Shown here: in pieces, positions 22,394-34,532 of the stretch
Layout: every line of letters starts with the position of its first letter
Position numbering within the stretch: the first letter of the stretch is position 1
Assembly (NCBI GenBank): GCA_027625915.1
Contig: JANTQA010000008.1
Location: 12,897,001 to 12,961,000, forward strand
Length of the DNA stretch: 64,000 nucleotides
Direction: 5' to 3'
From: Anaeramoeba flamelloides
Lineage: Eukaryota > Metamonada > Anaeramoebidae
The notes under the pieces: generated by a model
Told to the model about the DNA's origin: nothing
What the model saw: only the letters and a program-made list of their open reading frames with translations
Database searches by the model: none
Position numbers and translations under genes: made by a program

Positions 22394-23630
22394 TTCAAAT
22401 TTAAGCCAATAACATAATACAGAATAGAAAAATTCTTTTCTTTTTCTTTTCGTTTTTTTTTTTTTTTTTTTGGTTTTCAAAATAGTAATTTTCATCACTT
22501 CAAAGTCTCTCCGAGAGATATTTTCTGTGGGTTTGAAATAATTAATTTTGTGGACAACATTTTCATAATCACTAATAAATAACAGACAAAATCCAAACTA
22601 TTGAGGTACTATGACTAAAAAAACATTCTACTGTTATTTGCCCAAGAAATGACAAAACATTTTACTTTATTTTCACTTTCATTTTTCAAGAGAGCCAAAA
22701 TTCCAACAAACTTATTTGAAAACTCTTTTTGTAAAAGAACCATCAGAAAAATAAAGTTAAAATTTTTTCCCATTGATACATAAATAACAGTAATCAATTT
22801 TAAGGATACTCATTAATTTCATATTTCCCTTTAGTGTTTACAGTCTACTCTTTAGTAAGTTCATTCTTTTTTCTCAAACTTGAAGAAATCTTCTAAAAAA
22901 AGATCCTTTAATTAGAAATTTTTTAAAATACTTTAGAGAAAATTCAAGAAATTTACAACTTTTTCTTGAAATTTCAAAAGAAAAAGTAAGAATTTGATTA
23001 TTATAATACTCAACTGCTCTTAAATACTATTGTCCTAAATGGATTACTGTTTTTAATAGTTGGATTTTTTTTGTATTTTTGAAATATTTAAAACCTAACA
23101 TATTTCTAATTATTCCAAAAAAATTATTTTCTTTGAAAAAATAAAGAAATCTTATGGAATGGGTAGAAAGTATTCAAAAATATACTTTTAAATGAAAAAT
23201 TCCAAGTTTTGAAATAATTCAATAAAAAAATATATTTTAGGGGATAAAAAAATCGCAATAATAATTTTAAAACATTATGAGTCAATTTCCATTTTTAAAA
23301 TCCTGATACACCACTCAAATAACATTTCAAAAAATCAAGTAGTTTACATGATTTGTTTGCATTTAAGCTAATAAAAATTCATTATACGGAAATATGGGTA
23401 AAAAAATAAAAAAAAAATGGAAAATAAAATATTTAAGGTGGTAGTATTTTTTTTTTCAAAATAAAACGAAATCATGTTTAGAGCTTCCAAATATTTTTTT
23501 TATGTAACTTGTGTTTAGGTTAATGAAACGGGTGCGTTTTATTCATTAAAAGAATTTAAGTCTATTTTTTGAAATCCAAAATTTTCACATATTTTCAATA
23601 TAAAACTAATTAAAAAGTAAACTAAAATAT
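22394..23630. other. Intergenic, one weak minus-strand frame
   Basis: A minus-strand frame at 22797-22615 (containing NKFVGILALLKNESENKVK) is open but matches nothing I know. The remainder is AT-rich. Confidence 0.25.
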
Positions 23631-24330
23631 TTTTCAGTCAAAGGGGCCCAGTTGTAATAGGTGAAATACATGTGTTAAAAGGGTTTACATGGATATTAGA
23701 AGAAAAAATATATTTTGGAAATTTTCAAAATTTAAATCATTTTTTCGCATTTATGCTCATTTTTGTTTTTTTTTTTTTTCAATTTTTTATTAAAACATAA
23801 TTAAGTTGTAAAATTTTTTTTGAGTGTAAGATCAATAATCTTTTGGTAAAAATGTGTTATTCTAATATTTATTGAAACTGTGAAAATGATTGTTGATGAA
23901 TCATATTGATTTCTATTGGGATTTTATTCAATGTTGGATCCTGATATTTGAATAATAAATGTGAAAAATTTCCACTTCATTTTCATTTCTTTTTCAAATA
24001 CAGACCAAAAATTCGAACACTCTTCGTTTGGTAACTTGGTTTCTAAAAGAGAAGTCTCGAAAATGAAGTGAAAAATGTTTCCTATTTATTATTCGAATAT
24101 CAGTGGGGTATAAAAAGGAACATTCATGTTTTTCTTTAAGGGTGCACTAAGAATTTGATTTTTCATTTTTTAAGAAAATCTATTGATTTATTTGTTTTAT
24201 TTCAGACCTGATTTCAACAATTATTTGATGATTATTAAACTTTTTATTTCTTATTTGTTCTTCAAAGGTCAATTATATAAAATAATTGATATTAGGAAAA
24301 AAATGTTGTGCCCCTTTGACGGAAACAAAG
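23631..24330. mobile_element. R-C element, copy 1
   Basis: About 700 bases begin CAGTCAAAGGGGCCCAG and end GTGCCCCTTTGACGGAAAC, so the termini are inverted repeats (GTCAAAGGGGC against GCCCCTTTGAC). Three more copies exist at 38131, 41171 and 43121 with the same internal order: ATACATGTGTTAAAAGGG, GGATATTAGAAGAAAAA, AAAATGTGTTATTCTAAT, TTGTTCTTCAAAGGTC. No reading frame is present, so it is a non-autonomous DNA element. Confidence 0.7.
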
Positions 24331-26258
24331 TTAATTATTTTTATTGAAAGTTATACCAATTCTTGGAAAATGTAAACTTATTTTTTCTTTTAGGTTAAAA
24401 AGTAGAGATTTTGAAAAAAAAAAACTAAAAATCCTTTTTTAGTATTTTGAAGGTTTATTATTTCAATTCAGATCCCTTCATAAAATAATAATAATAGAAG
24501 TATAAGTGATTCAATAAATGAAATTTTGAGACAAGTTGAATGAAAAGTTTCTTTATGGAATGTACATCTTGTAAGCAAAAAATTTTTATTCTGTTAATTT
24601 TAGAAAAAGTTGATTTCTGGTTTTCAAAAAAAGAAAAAAAATTTTAAAAATTTCAAATTGAAAAATTTTTTAAACAAATTATTTTGCCTAACTTGTATGA
24701 TTTTTTTAACACTTTAAATTATTTTTGAATGGAAAAATTGATATAAAATTTTGTGGGGATACTATAATAAAATTCCCAAATTAACTCCAAGAAAAATTTA
24801 TTTTGAAAAATTGAATTTCATCTTATAACAAAAACACAATTCCAAAGTAAAATTTTAAATGGCTTTAAATTTTGTTATTTATAACTTCCCTTCTGATAAA
24901 AATATAAATATTTTTCGATAAGTTGGATAAATTGTCAATTTTTGGTTACAAAGAATTATCTCATAAAAAAAAAACCCTTTAGAGTAATATTCATAACAAT
25001 AAAACTATTGTGTTGTATAGTAATGATAAGAATGGTCATAAACTAGGTAAAAACTTTTAATAATGTTTGAAATAAAACCAATTTAATAACTTTCATTCTC
25101 AGAAAAAAATCGAATAAAAAAATTGATCTCTTGGAAAAAATTTTCTTTTCTGGGTTTCCTTTTAGATAAGAATGTTTTGATACTTCTTCAAAGTGAATTT
25201 TAGAATTATATAATACCCTTAGGTAAAATATTTTAAATTTGTACATGTTGCCATGTTGAGAAGTTTCAATATTTTTTTTTTTTTTTTAATATGGGGATTA
25301 ATCTAGTTAGTTTTTCAAAATTTTCAGATAAGGTAAAAATAGAAAGGATTGAAAATTTTTAATGAATTATTGTTTATTATTTCTTAAACAAATAAAATTT
25401 GGGTAAACGTACTAAAATTGGTTTGGTTATATCTGGAATACTCCAAAATTACCATTTCCAAAAAAGAAAGATCATTTTTTCTAATCTGAACCCAAATTTT
25501 TTGAAAAAAAATACTTAAAGTGTCCAATTTTGTAAAATTAAATCTCTATAAGATTGTCTGATTAAAAATTCTTCAAAATATTTCCAGCATAGCCCTGTCT
25601 TAATTTGGATTGGTCCAGTCGATTGGATTTTGAGAGAAACGTCCTAGTAATAAACATTATCAAAAAAATCTCCGAAAAAATATAAGATGTGCTTTTGGAA
25701 TTTGGTGATGGGGATCGTTTCCAAAACTGAATAAGACAAATTCTCACCTCTAAATTATGGTGGGATTTAATGCAAGAAAAAAGAAAAGAACAAAAACAAA
25801 AAAATAAAGACGAAAATAACAGCCCCTTCGTAATTATCTCTAAGATTTGGGGAGGTAATCTAACTTTCCATGTAACTCAATGATTATAAATTCATTAACT
25901 AATAGAATATTTAAAAGTTATGATATTTTATTGAGATTGTTTTTAAGGTCAAAAAAACGTGATTCTTTTTCTCTTTCCTTCTAAAATTTCTTCACAAGGT
26001 GTTCAAGTGTAGATATCTCAAAATTTTTACTGATTTTTTCCATTTACAAAAGAATAAACATTTATTTTATGATCCAAATTAGAGAATATTGTAAAGATCA
26101 TTCCTTCACGTTTTAAGTGAGATCAAAACAAATTCCCTTAAGAGTTTTTAGTGAATTTCAACCAGAGTAGTTAATACCTTAAAAAAAGTAATTTTGTTTT
26201 TCATTTTTTTTTGAAAATCTTAACTTATTATCTTTCCCCACTTTTAATTTAAAATAAA
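24331..26258. other. Intergenic with exon-like minus-strand segments at 25560-25870
   Basis: At about 25870-25825 the minus strand reads LPPQILEIITKGL and can splice in frame over a 70-base gap (GTTATT to TTTAG) into a segment reading GENLSYSVLETIPITKF and onward to about 25640, where the frame closes. A further open piece (KYFEEFLIRQSYRDLIL) follows past that stop. I could not name the product. The rest is AT-rich and empty. Confidence 0.25.
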
Positions 26259-26831
26259 ATGGTTCGAGTATCAGTTTTACACGATTGTTTACTAACAATG
26301 AGAAACGCCGAAAAAAGAGGAAAAAGACAAGTCCTCATTAGACCAGCATCTAAAGTTATTATCAAATTTTTACAAGTTATGATGAAACATGGTTTGTTTT
26401 TACTTTTCAACATTCTAATGCACTCATCATTATTAACATCCCTGGAACTAAAAAATAAATTTGCTTTTTGATGTTTTTTATTCTCTTTCACAACAAAAAA
26501 AACAAAAACAAAAAAAAAAAAAAAAAAAACAAAAATTAAAAAAAAAAAAACAAAAATTAAAAAAAAAAAAGGATATATTGGAGAATTTGAAGTAATTGAC
26601 GACCGAAGAGCAGGAAAAATTGTTGTAAACCTCATTGGAAGAATCAACAAATGCGGATGTATCAGCCCAAGATTTGATGTAAAAGTAAAAGAAATTGAAA
26701 AATGGGTCAATAACTTACTGCCATCTAGACAATTTGGTTTCATTGTTTTAACCACTTCTTATGGAATTATGGATCACGAAGAAGCAAGAAAAAAACATAC
26801 TGGTGGAAAGATTCTTGGTTATTTTTATTAA
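26259..26831 (+). CDS. RPS15A: 40S ribosomal protein uS8 (RPS15A), 2 exons
   Basis: Exons 26259-26391 and 26572-26831 join within a Gly codon to give 130 residues, the normal length of eukaryotic uS8. Exon 1 starts [20 protein letters not shown] and contains [14 protein letters not shown] and MMKHG. Exon 2 carries [34 protein letters not shown] and [12 protein letters not shown], matching the family end to end. The protein binds 18S rRNA in the small subunit body. The intron (180 bases) has a GTTTGT donor and an A-rich acceptor (AAAAAG before GGATAT) without a pyrimidine tract. No partner genes are adjacent. Confidence 0.97.
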
Positions 26832-27963
26832 ATTAATGAACTTTTTTTTTAATTTTTTTTTTTTTTTTCATGACATCGATCCTTTTTGACAAACAACAAG
26901 AATAGAACAATAGACCATACAAAAAAAAGCAAAATTTACGATCAAAAAAAAATAAATAAGGAAACAAAAACTTTCAATTTGGGTTTTTTATATCTTTTCA
27001 TTTTTTTTTTTTTTCTTTTACAACCTTTTTCGATTTTTTTCTTTTGTTTACAATACAACTTGTTTTGTTGCCTTTGATCCATTTCAAATATTTTTGAACA
27101 TTTCCGATTTTTTTGGGCAACTCGTAATATTTCTTCAGTTTAGTTATGTTTGGTAATACTGTAAGTTGAAAAATAAATTGAACAAAATTTTCATTCAGTT
27201 TTCCAAAAAAAGCAGTACATAAATCATGTTACTTTCAAATTTTTACTAATCTTAAAAGAAGATTAATTCATTTACATCAGTTTGGATTGGGAACTTTTGT
27301 GATTTATTTTATTTCTGGGCCTATGATTTTTTGGTAAGCTGAATGAAATTTTTGATCTGTTTATTTTGAAATGAACAATAATAAAGTTAAGTAGAAAAAA
27401 AACTCTTTGAGTGTGAAAACAAACAAGAGTTTTCCATATTCTAAAAATTTACAATTTTCAGAACACCTCACTTCTTTATTTTTAAGATTAATCCCAACAA
27501 CATTTTCCAAGCCTTAATTGTTATAAAAAGGATGGAATAAGAGCATTCTCTTCAACTAAAATTGAATAAGTGTTGCAATTAAACAACTTCTACAATTTTA
27601 GTTCAGAAAGTTTGTCTCTTCATGATTAGTTTCTGAATATTATAAGGTAAAAAAGAATTCTCTTTTTCTTTTTTGATTTAAGGAGTTATTGTTTCTCAAA
27701 TTAGCACCACTAAATAAATGTTACTCACTTATTAATTTCACCAAAAAGGCTTACTCAACAAAATTTCCTCAACCATTATGGAGAGGATTCCTTCTACAAA
27801 TTTGCATCAGCGAAACAAAAAATACTTTCCAATTTTTTCCCTTTTCCAAATTTGTTATAGGTTTGAGTTTTAATTCCAAACCAAGACTTGTTTTTATTAC
27901 CTCAAAAAATTGTCATAATTTCATTTTTTTATTTCTAATTATTTGCTACTACATTCTTTTTAA
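26832..27963. other. Intergenic between uS8 and WASH
   Basis: About 1.1 kb with T runs and no convincing gene. The 92-codon frame at 27689-27967 ends where WASH starts and has AT-driven hydrophobic content, so I treat it as chance. Confidence 0.4.
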
Positions 27964-30023
27964 ATGAATATTACATTTGATGATCAAGTGTTTGAGGTTC
28001 CTGTTATCCCCCATAACCTTCCTCAAACACAATCTTTTTTACAAACATGCGAATCGTTGGTTTATCTCCAAAATGTTGTTGATAAAGTCTTCGAGAGAGT
28101 TAATGAAAGAATCAAGGAACAGTCTGAAAGTCTTGAAGAAATCAACCACCGAATCAAAGTCTCGTCTGTAAGCGTTTTCCAATAAAACAAAACCACAAAT
28201 TTGAAAAAACATTTTGTTTAAATAAAAAAATCTTTTGCAAAATTTTTTTTTTTTTTTCATCTTTTTTGAAACAAAAAAAATCAACCAAAAAAACAAAAAA
28301 AAAAAAAAAAATGTCTTTATTTCCTTTTCAAACCATTTAACACAATTAAAGGAAAAAGTGAATAAAATTTTAGGTAGTAGTCGATCTACAACGATCATGT
28401 CAAGTGCCAAATACCCTATACCCAAAAATCGCGAATCTTATTCGCCAATGTATTCGAAACAAGAAAAAACAAAATCCTCTGAAGACAAAACTGTCATTCT
28501 TCAAGATGAACCAGGCTCTCTCCCACTCAAAAGTTTATTAAGAAAGAAGAAGAATTTTGAGGTGATGGAAGAAATTCGAAGAGAAGAAGAAGAGCAAATT
28601 GATGGGCTGGGAAGGTTACCAGAAAAAATACATTCTGTTTCTTCGTTGCTTTTGTTTAATACACAAGAAAACCCTTACCGTGATTACCAAATGTTAGATA
28701 ATTTAATGGGATCGAATAAAGAAAGGGAAGACGAAGTAAAAATATTTAACTTCTTTCTCTTTCTCTTTCTCTTTTTTTTACTTTTTCTTTTTCTTTTGAA
28801 TTGTTCCATTTTGCAAGTTGCTTGAAAAAAGTGTGAACCAAAAAAAGTTTTGAATAATTTTCCTGGAAACAATTTGAGACAAGTTTACCAACTGTATTAT
28901 AATCGTTTGAGAAAAGTTGTTTGTTCCACTTTTTTCAAATCGCTATTTGGTATTTCAAAATAAATTCATTTTACGAAAGCGATTAACAAAAGCCTTACTC
29001 AAACTGTTTGTTTCACACTTTTAAAGAGTTTAAGTAAAACTTTCAAAACACGTGGTTGGAACGCTTTTTAAAATGACTGCAATAACAAATAATAATAATA
29101 AGAATAATAATAATAATAATAATAATTAATATAATCCTAATATTTTCCAAATATGAACTAAATAAACAAACACTATAAAGATTGAAGACAGTACATTTAA
29201 TTTACTTGATGCACCACTTACATTACAAGAAGACATTATCACCCATGGTGAAAAAATCGATGTCTTTTTCAGACCAGAATTTACAGAAGTACCACAATGG
29301 TCAGAAGAGCTAACGCTTGATCTACCGTTTGTAGCCTCGGATATCAGCTTTTCACAGGACAATTTTGTTCCCATCGCGCCAAGTTTCCCCATTCAAAACA
29401 TGCCCTCTCTTGAAGACGAAGATCAAGAATCGGAACTAAAAGAAATTGATCAAGACATTGAAGTATCAAATGTTGACCCCAATGAAACACTCAACGTCCC
29501 ACCACCAGAGCTCCCACCACCAAACTTATCAACACCAAGCCTCCCACCACCAAACCTCCCACCTCCAAACCTGACAAACTCTTCAGTCCCGCCACCACCA
29601 AAGGTCCCCGAGGGAGGATTAAATTTTGTTTCCACCCCCTCGACAGAGGCAACAGAAACCGCCAACGATAGTAACATCGCCAATAAACTGGGTCTCGAAA
29701 TCGACTCTGGAAGGGGCAACCTTCTGGACAGTATCAGAAAGGGAACCAAATTGAGATCAGTTAAAGATCGAAAGCTGAAGAGCCTTCCTAAGGTTTCAAC
29801 GAAAAAAGAATCAAGTGGCGGCTTTGATATGTTTGCAGAACTCCAAAAAAATCTCTCAAGAAGAAGAAAGGCAATCGGTGGCAGACTTAGCGAATTGTCT
29901 TCTGAAAAGAAAACCAAAACAAAAAAGGAAACCAAATCAAACGAAGGAGACGAAAATGAAAAAGAAAAAGAAACAGAAACAGAAAAGGAAAAAGAAAATG
30001 ATGAAGATGAATGGAAAGATTAA
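27964..30023 (+). CDS. WASHC1: WASH complex subunit 1, 3 exons
   Basis: Exons 27964-28167, 28352-28735 and 29181-30023 join in phase 0 (donors GTAAGC and GTAAAA, acceptors TAAAG) to give 476 residues, close to human WASH1 (465). The N-terminal WAHD1 region reads FEVPVIPHNLPQTQSF, SLVYLQNVVDKVFERVN, IMSSAKYPIPKNRES and HSVSSLLLFNTQENPY. A Pro-rich stretch (about residues 302-340) follows. A VCA module then has a WH2-like GNLLDSIRKGTKLRSVKDRK (about 375), a connector DMFAELQKNLSRRRKAIGG (about 412) and an acidic end with a terminal Trp (DEDEWKD). WASH activates Arp2/3 on endosomes as part of the five-subunit WASH complex. The 445-base second intron holds an AAT microsatellite near 29085-29127. 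The KE-rich insert before the tail is lineage-specific. Confidence 0.95.
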
Positions 30024-30539
30024 TTCTTAGTTCCTTTTTGATTCTTTTCTCTCTCTCTTTTTTTTTTTTTTTTTTTTACTTTTTCTTTATTTCCTCTTTT
30101 CATTTCCCTTTTCCTTTTATTTTATCCCTTTTTAATTAGTCAATAATTTTTTCTTATTTATGGATCTTTTTTATTATTTTTTTTTTTTATTTTTTTTCAT
30201 TTTTTCTCTATCACTTCAGTGCTAGTCCTAATCTCTTTTAAAAATTTTCAGTTCTAATTTTTAAATGAAAATAAAAACAATTTTTTCAATTAAAAACAAT
30301 TTTTTTTTTCTTTCGATATGCCAAAGCTAAATTCAAAACAAACTTAAAAAGTCACCAAAGAAGAAAGATAAAACATTCAATCAAGTTTTTAATATTTAAA
30401 AAATATTCCAAATAATTCTTTGCTTATCACATAAACCTAGACTTTAATAAATAATTATTAATTTATAAGAAAATATCTAATTCTCATTGCCAACATTATT
30501 GAAAAAATTTCTTTGATTTATTTAAAATAAACCCCAATT
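30024..30539. other. Downstream of WASH, no gene
   Basis: The first part after the stop codon is unusually T-rich (CT and T runs to about 30200), followed by plain AT sequence. Confidence 0.4.
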
Positions 30540-31070
30540 CAAAATTTTTAACACAGAAAAATTCAATTTGTGAAGAAAAAAACTTATTTAATCTATTCAA
30601 GAAGATTTACCAAATTAGAACTATTCACTAATTGAAATGTTAACACTTCTTTATAAATTACAATACTCACAAAACAATAAATAAATAATTATCAATACAA
30701 ATAAATCATGGGTGTGTCAAAAATTTTCGAGAGAGCAAAACAAAAAAATACATTAGTAAATTTGTTTAAATTCTATTTAGGATTATTGATCGATCAAACC
30801 GGTTAGATACTACCAACTAATTTTATTTGAGTTCTTCTATTTTGAACAACTTGACTTTAACCATAATATCAATGGTTCAAAAAAATTTTGATCCAACGAA
30901 ACAAATTACGTAATTCAAACAATGAAATGAAAACAAAAACTAAAAAGATGAAAAAATGATTTTCATATTTTACAAAAATCAAAATTATCTCCAATTTCAA
31001 TGAAATTGTATTATTGTGATTGTTTGGAACATTTTAGCTGTGTGGAAAATTTTGAATTTTAGTTTACTTC
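30540..31070. repeat. R-B dispersed repeat, inverted copy
   Basis: Same blocks as 5130-5590: AAAATGTTAACACTTC-like start region near 30640, AAATCATGGGTGTG near 30703, TTGATCGATCAAACC near 30787, GAACAACTTGACTTTAACC near 30843. Compared with 3810-4400 it is the full reverse complement, including the TCTATTCAAGAAGATTTACC block near 30592. Confidence 0.55.
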
Positions 31071-31960
31071 TGAATTTTTAAAATCTAGACATAAAATAAA
31101 CAATATTATTGAATAAGATGCCATAAACCAGAACTTATTTCCCAAGATATGGATTAATTTAGATTGAATAATTCAAATTTTACAAAGATTTAATTCAAAT
31201 TTTTACTAATAACAAAATTCAAAAAAAAAAAATTTGGATTCATGAATTATTTTATTAACCTTGAATAATATTTTAAAGTTATTATCATTATTATTTTTTT
31301 TTTAATTAGGAATGATGAATTTATCCATTTAAAAAGCTTTTATTGATTAAAATCCTTTATAATAAATCCTATTATTTTACAATTTTTTTTTTTGTTTTTT
31401 TGTTTTTTCAAGTATTTTCTATTGTGTAAATTGATGTTTTAGAAAATTATTCATATTATAATTTTAATTTTAACATCAAGAAATGAATTTCATTTTTCTA
31501 TTAATTGAATAATTATTTGACTTTTATCAAAATAAAAAAAAAAGAAATTTTTTCTGTAATTTTTTCAGTAATATATTTATTCATTTTTTTATTTTTTTTA
31601 TCATAAATGTAACAACATTATTTGATGGTTATTATTAATATACGAATATATTGAGTTTTGAATTACTATTATTATAATAAAATTTCTTATTTTTAAAAAT
31701 TAAAATAAAAAAATAAAAATCTCTAAAAAAAAAAAATAATGAATAATTATAATTTTTTTTTCCAATTTCAAAAAAAAAATCAATAACTTAACATAAATAC
31801 TTTGCCTTTAAACTATTTTATCTTTGAATTATGATTCAAATCTGGATTAAAGACAAATAAGAAAATAAATATATTATCACATCAATGCCATTTTAAATCT
31901 TTTCTTTTATAATGGATGAAAGTTAGAGAAATCTGGGCTTTAAGGGATCTATATATCAAA
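31071..31960. repeat. R-G dispersed repeat, copy 2
   Basis: Reverse complement of 1-1080 in order: AAAATCTAGACATAAAATAA near 31080, ACAAATAAGAAAATAAATAT near 31852, GGGCTTTAAGGGAT near 31936. It lies directly next to an R-B copy. Confidence 0.4.
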
Positions 31961-34532
31961 AAACTTTTTTCAAATAAAAGTACCCCCACATTTTTTTTTT
32001 AATATCAAATATTTTTAATAAATGACCTTTGAAGATGAAAAAAGAAATAAATAGAATAATAAATGTCAAAGAATAGTTGATACATACTTGAAATAATAAT
32101 AATAAATCAATATATTTTCTTAAAATGATAAAACTTTAAATTCTTAGTTTCCATTTGAGAAAAATAACTTTGTTCATTTTGATCTTCTATTGAAGATTAA
32201 AAAAATTCTAATAGAAATCAAAATAATTTCACTAAACTCATTTCTACTTTATAAATAACCTTATAAACGACACATTTTATCTAATTACTGTTTATCTTGT
32301 AATAAAAAAGGCACTGATCAATTAATTAAATATAAAAACTAAAAATATGTACAAAAAAATTTAAAAATTGATTTCAATTTTGAATTTCCAAAATAATTTT
32401 TTTCTTTTATTATTGATTAAAACCCTATATATAAATTTAATTTATTGATCACATGTATTATACCCATTATAACTGGAAATTTGGCTGAAAAATAGTTTAT
32501 ATTAATATAATACACACCATTTCCAAAAATATATATATATACAAAAATAAACAAAATTTCTAAATTTGAAAACAATTAAAACAGTTGAAAGTGTAACCAA
32601 ATTCTAGTTTACATCTAATTTCGAAAAAAAATTGATTTTTTGAAATATTTTTACCATTTTTTCATTATTATCCATATTATTTTAATTTCTTTTTATCAAA
32701 TATCATAATACCTTTGGTTAGATTATAGATTATTTCCCCAATGGTTGTTACAAGATAAGTGCGGGCTTCATTAAATAGAAAACCCCCCTTTTTGATTATT
32801 TGATACCTTTTTAACAATTAAACAATTAATAATTGTTAGTGATATTTCAACAAAATTGGTACATTTTTTTGTTCAGCTGGTTTAATCATTTCCGATAAAT
32901 CGAATTTTATATTTTTTATTTGTATTTCTTTTCAATTAGGTAAAAATGGTTAAATCTAATAAAATTTTTACTATCTAACATATACCTGAGTTGTGATTTA
33001 TTTTTGTAAAATACAATGAATTAGGGTCACCTCCTATTTTTTGATTTTGAGGCTATCCATATTTTTGGGAAGAGGACTATACTGAAATCGTTTTTAAAAA
33101 ACTCAATTTAAATATAATAATTTAAATACCCACCAAAGGTTGGTTAACCTTAATTGATTGTAAAGAAAAAAATCAATTTGTTTGTTATTACAACCACGTA
33201 TTAATTTTAACATAGAAGTTTTCGATCCAATATTATTTATGTATTATTTTCTTTTTTCTATAAATATTTTACTTGTTTTTAATCAAAAATTGTTTTCTAA
33301 AAGATTTTAAAAATCAATAATATTACAATTTAAATATAAAAATTAAAAATTAGTTTCATTTTTTAAAAAAAAATAAAAAAATTTTACCCAATTTATATTT
33401 TTTTCTTCAATTTTCTCTTAGATACTTCTCCCCAAAAAATAGTATATCATTTTTACATTTTTTTGGAAATATTTTGATTAATATATTTATTAGTTTTGAT
33501 TAAATTATTATTAGTATTATTCTTAATTTGATATTACCAATTTAAAAATCGAAATTAATAAAAAAAATTTTCTTAGAAATGTAAAAAAAATGCACCATAT
33601 ATCAAGAAATTGCTTATCTAGAATTTATGGTAAATTCTAAAAAATTCTAAAATAGATATTATAATTAGAATATAGAATAATAAAGAAAAAATTTCAATTT
33701 CTATCAAATCGCAAGAATTATTATTATTTTTTATCTAAAATATTAAAGACAGCAAATGAACTCAATAGAAAATAAAGCACAGAAACTTGATATTATTTTC
33801 CCCCTCATTTTCCCTTTTTTTTCTTTTTTACCATTTGATTTTTCTGATTTTGTATTTTTGAAGAACCACTTTTTGTACCTTTTTGTCATAATTTTGTCAA
33901 TACTAAAGATTACAAAATTGATAACATTTTTTTTTTTTAAAACCCACCTATACAAAAAAAGGTTTAGTATAAACTCTCAGAATCGATTTTACAGTTTTCA
34001 AACATGCTATAATTTTAAAATAGAAAATCAATTGAAATATCTTTTAAATTTCCATATCTAGTAAGAAAGACTGTATCTATTTTGACAAAATAATACACCT
34101 TGCAAGAAATAAAAAAATAAAAAAAATCTAAAAAAATAATGATTTATTTCTGAAAGGTTTATATACCAACTTTAATTTTCTTGGGTTATTGAATATAAAT
34201 AAGAATAAAAATAATAGCAAAATTTCCTTTTTTTGATATTTTTAATTTTCAAAATAAAAAATTACAATAAAAGAAATTTTTTTCCTCGTTCTTAAAAAAA
34301 AAAAAATATCGGATTTTATGATAAAAAAGTATTACAAAGAAATATTATGAGATATGTCAATTATTTAAAGTGCTCTACCCATACATACACTGATACATAT
34401 ACTTTCTTTTATAAAAGAAAAAATAAAAGAAAAAAAAAAAAAAAAGATAAAAAAACAATAAATAATTCACAAAAAAGATAAAAAGATCAATTACAAATGT
34501 AAAAATAAGATAAAAGAAATTAAAAAAAAATA
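31961..34532. other. Convergent intergenic region between WASH and cyclin
   Basis: Very AT-rich. An R-F fragment lies at about 33420-33600 (GATATTACCAATTTAAAAAT, AGAAATGTAAAAAAAATGCACC). The overlapping short frames at 33743-34061 on both strands are low-complexity. No gene is supported. Confidence 0.35.

Noticed and set aside
27689-27967. 92-codon frame just before WASH
   Set aside because: AT-driven hydrophobic content, ends overlapping the WASH ATG, no recognised motif.
29450-29935. Long minus-strand frame inside WASH exon 3
   Set aside because: It is the complement of the Pro-rich and Ser-rich coding sequence and has no support of its own.
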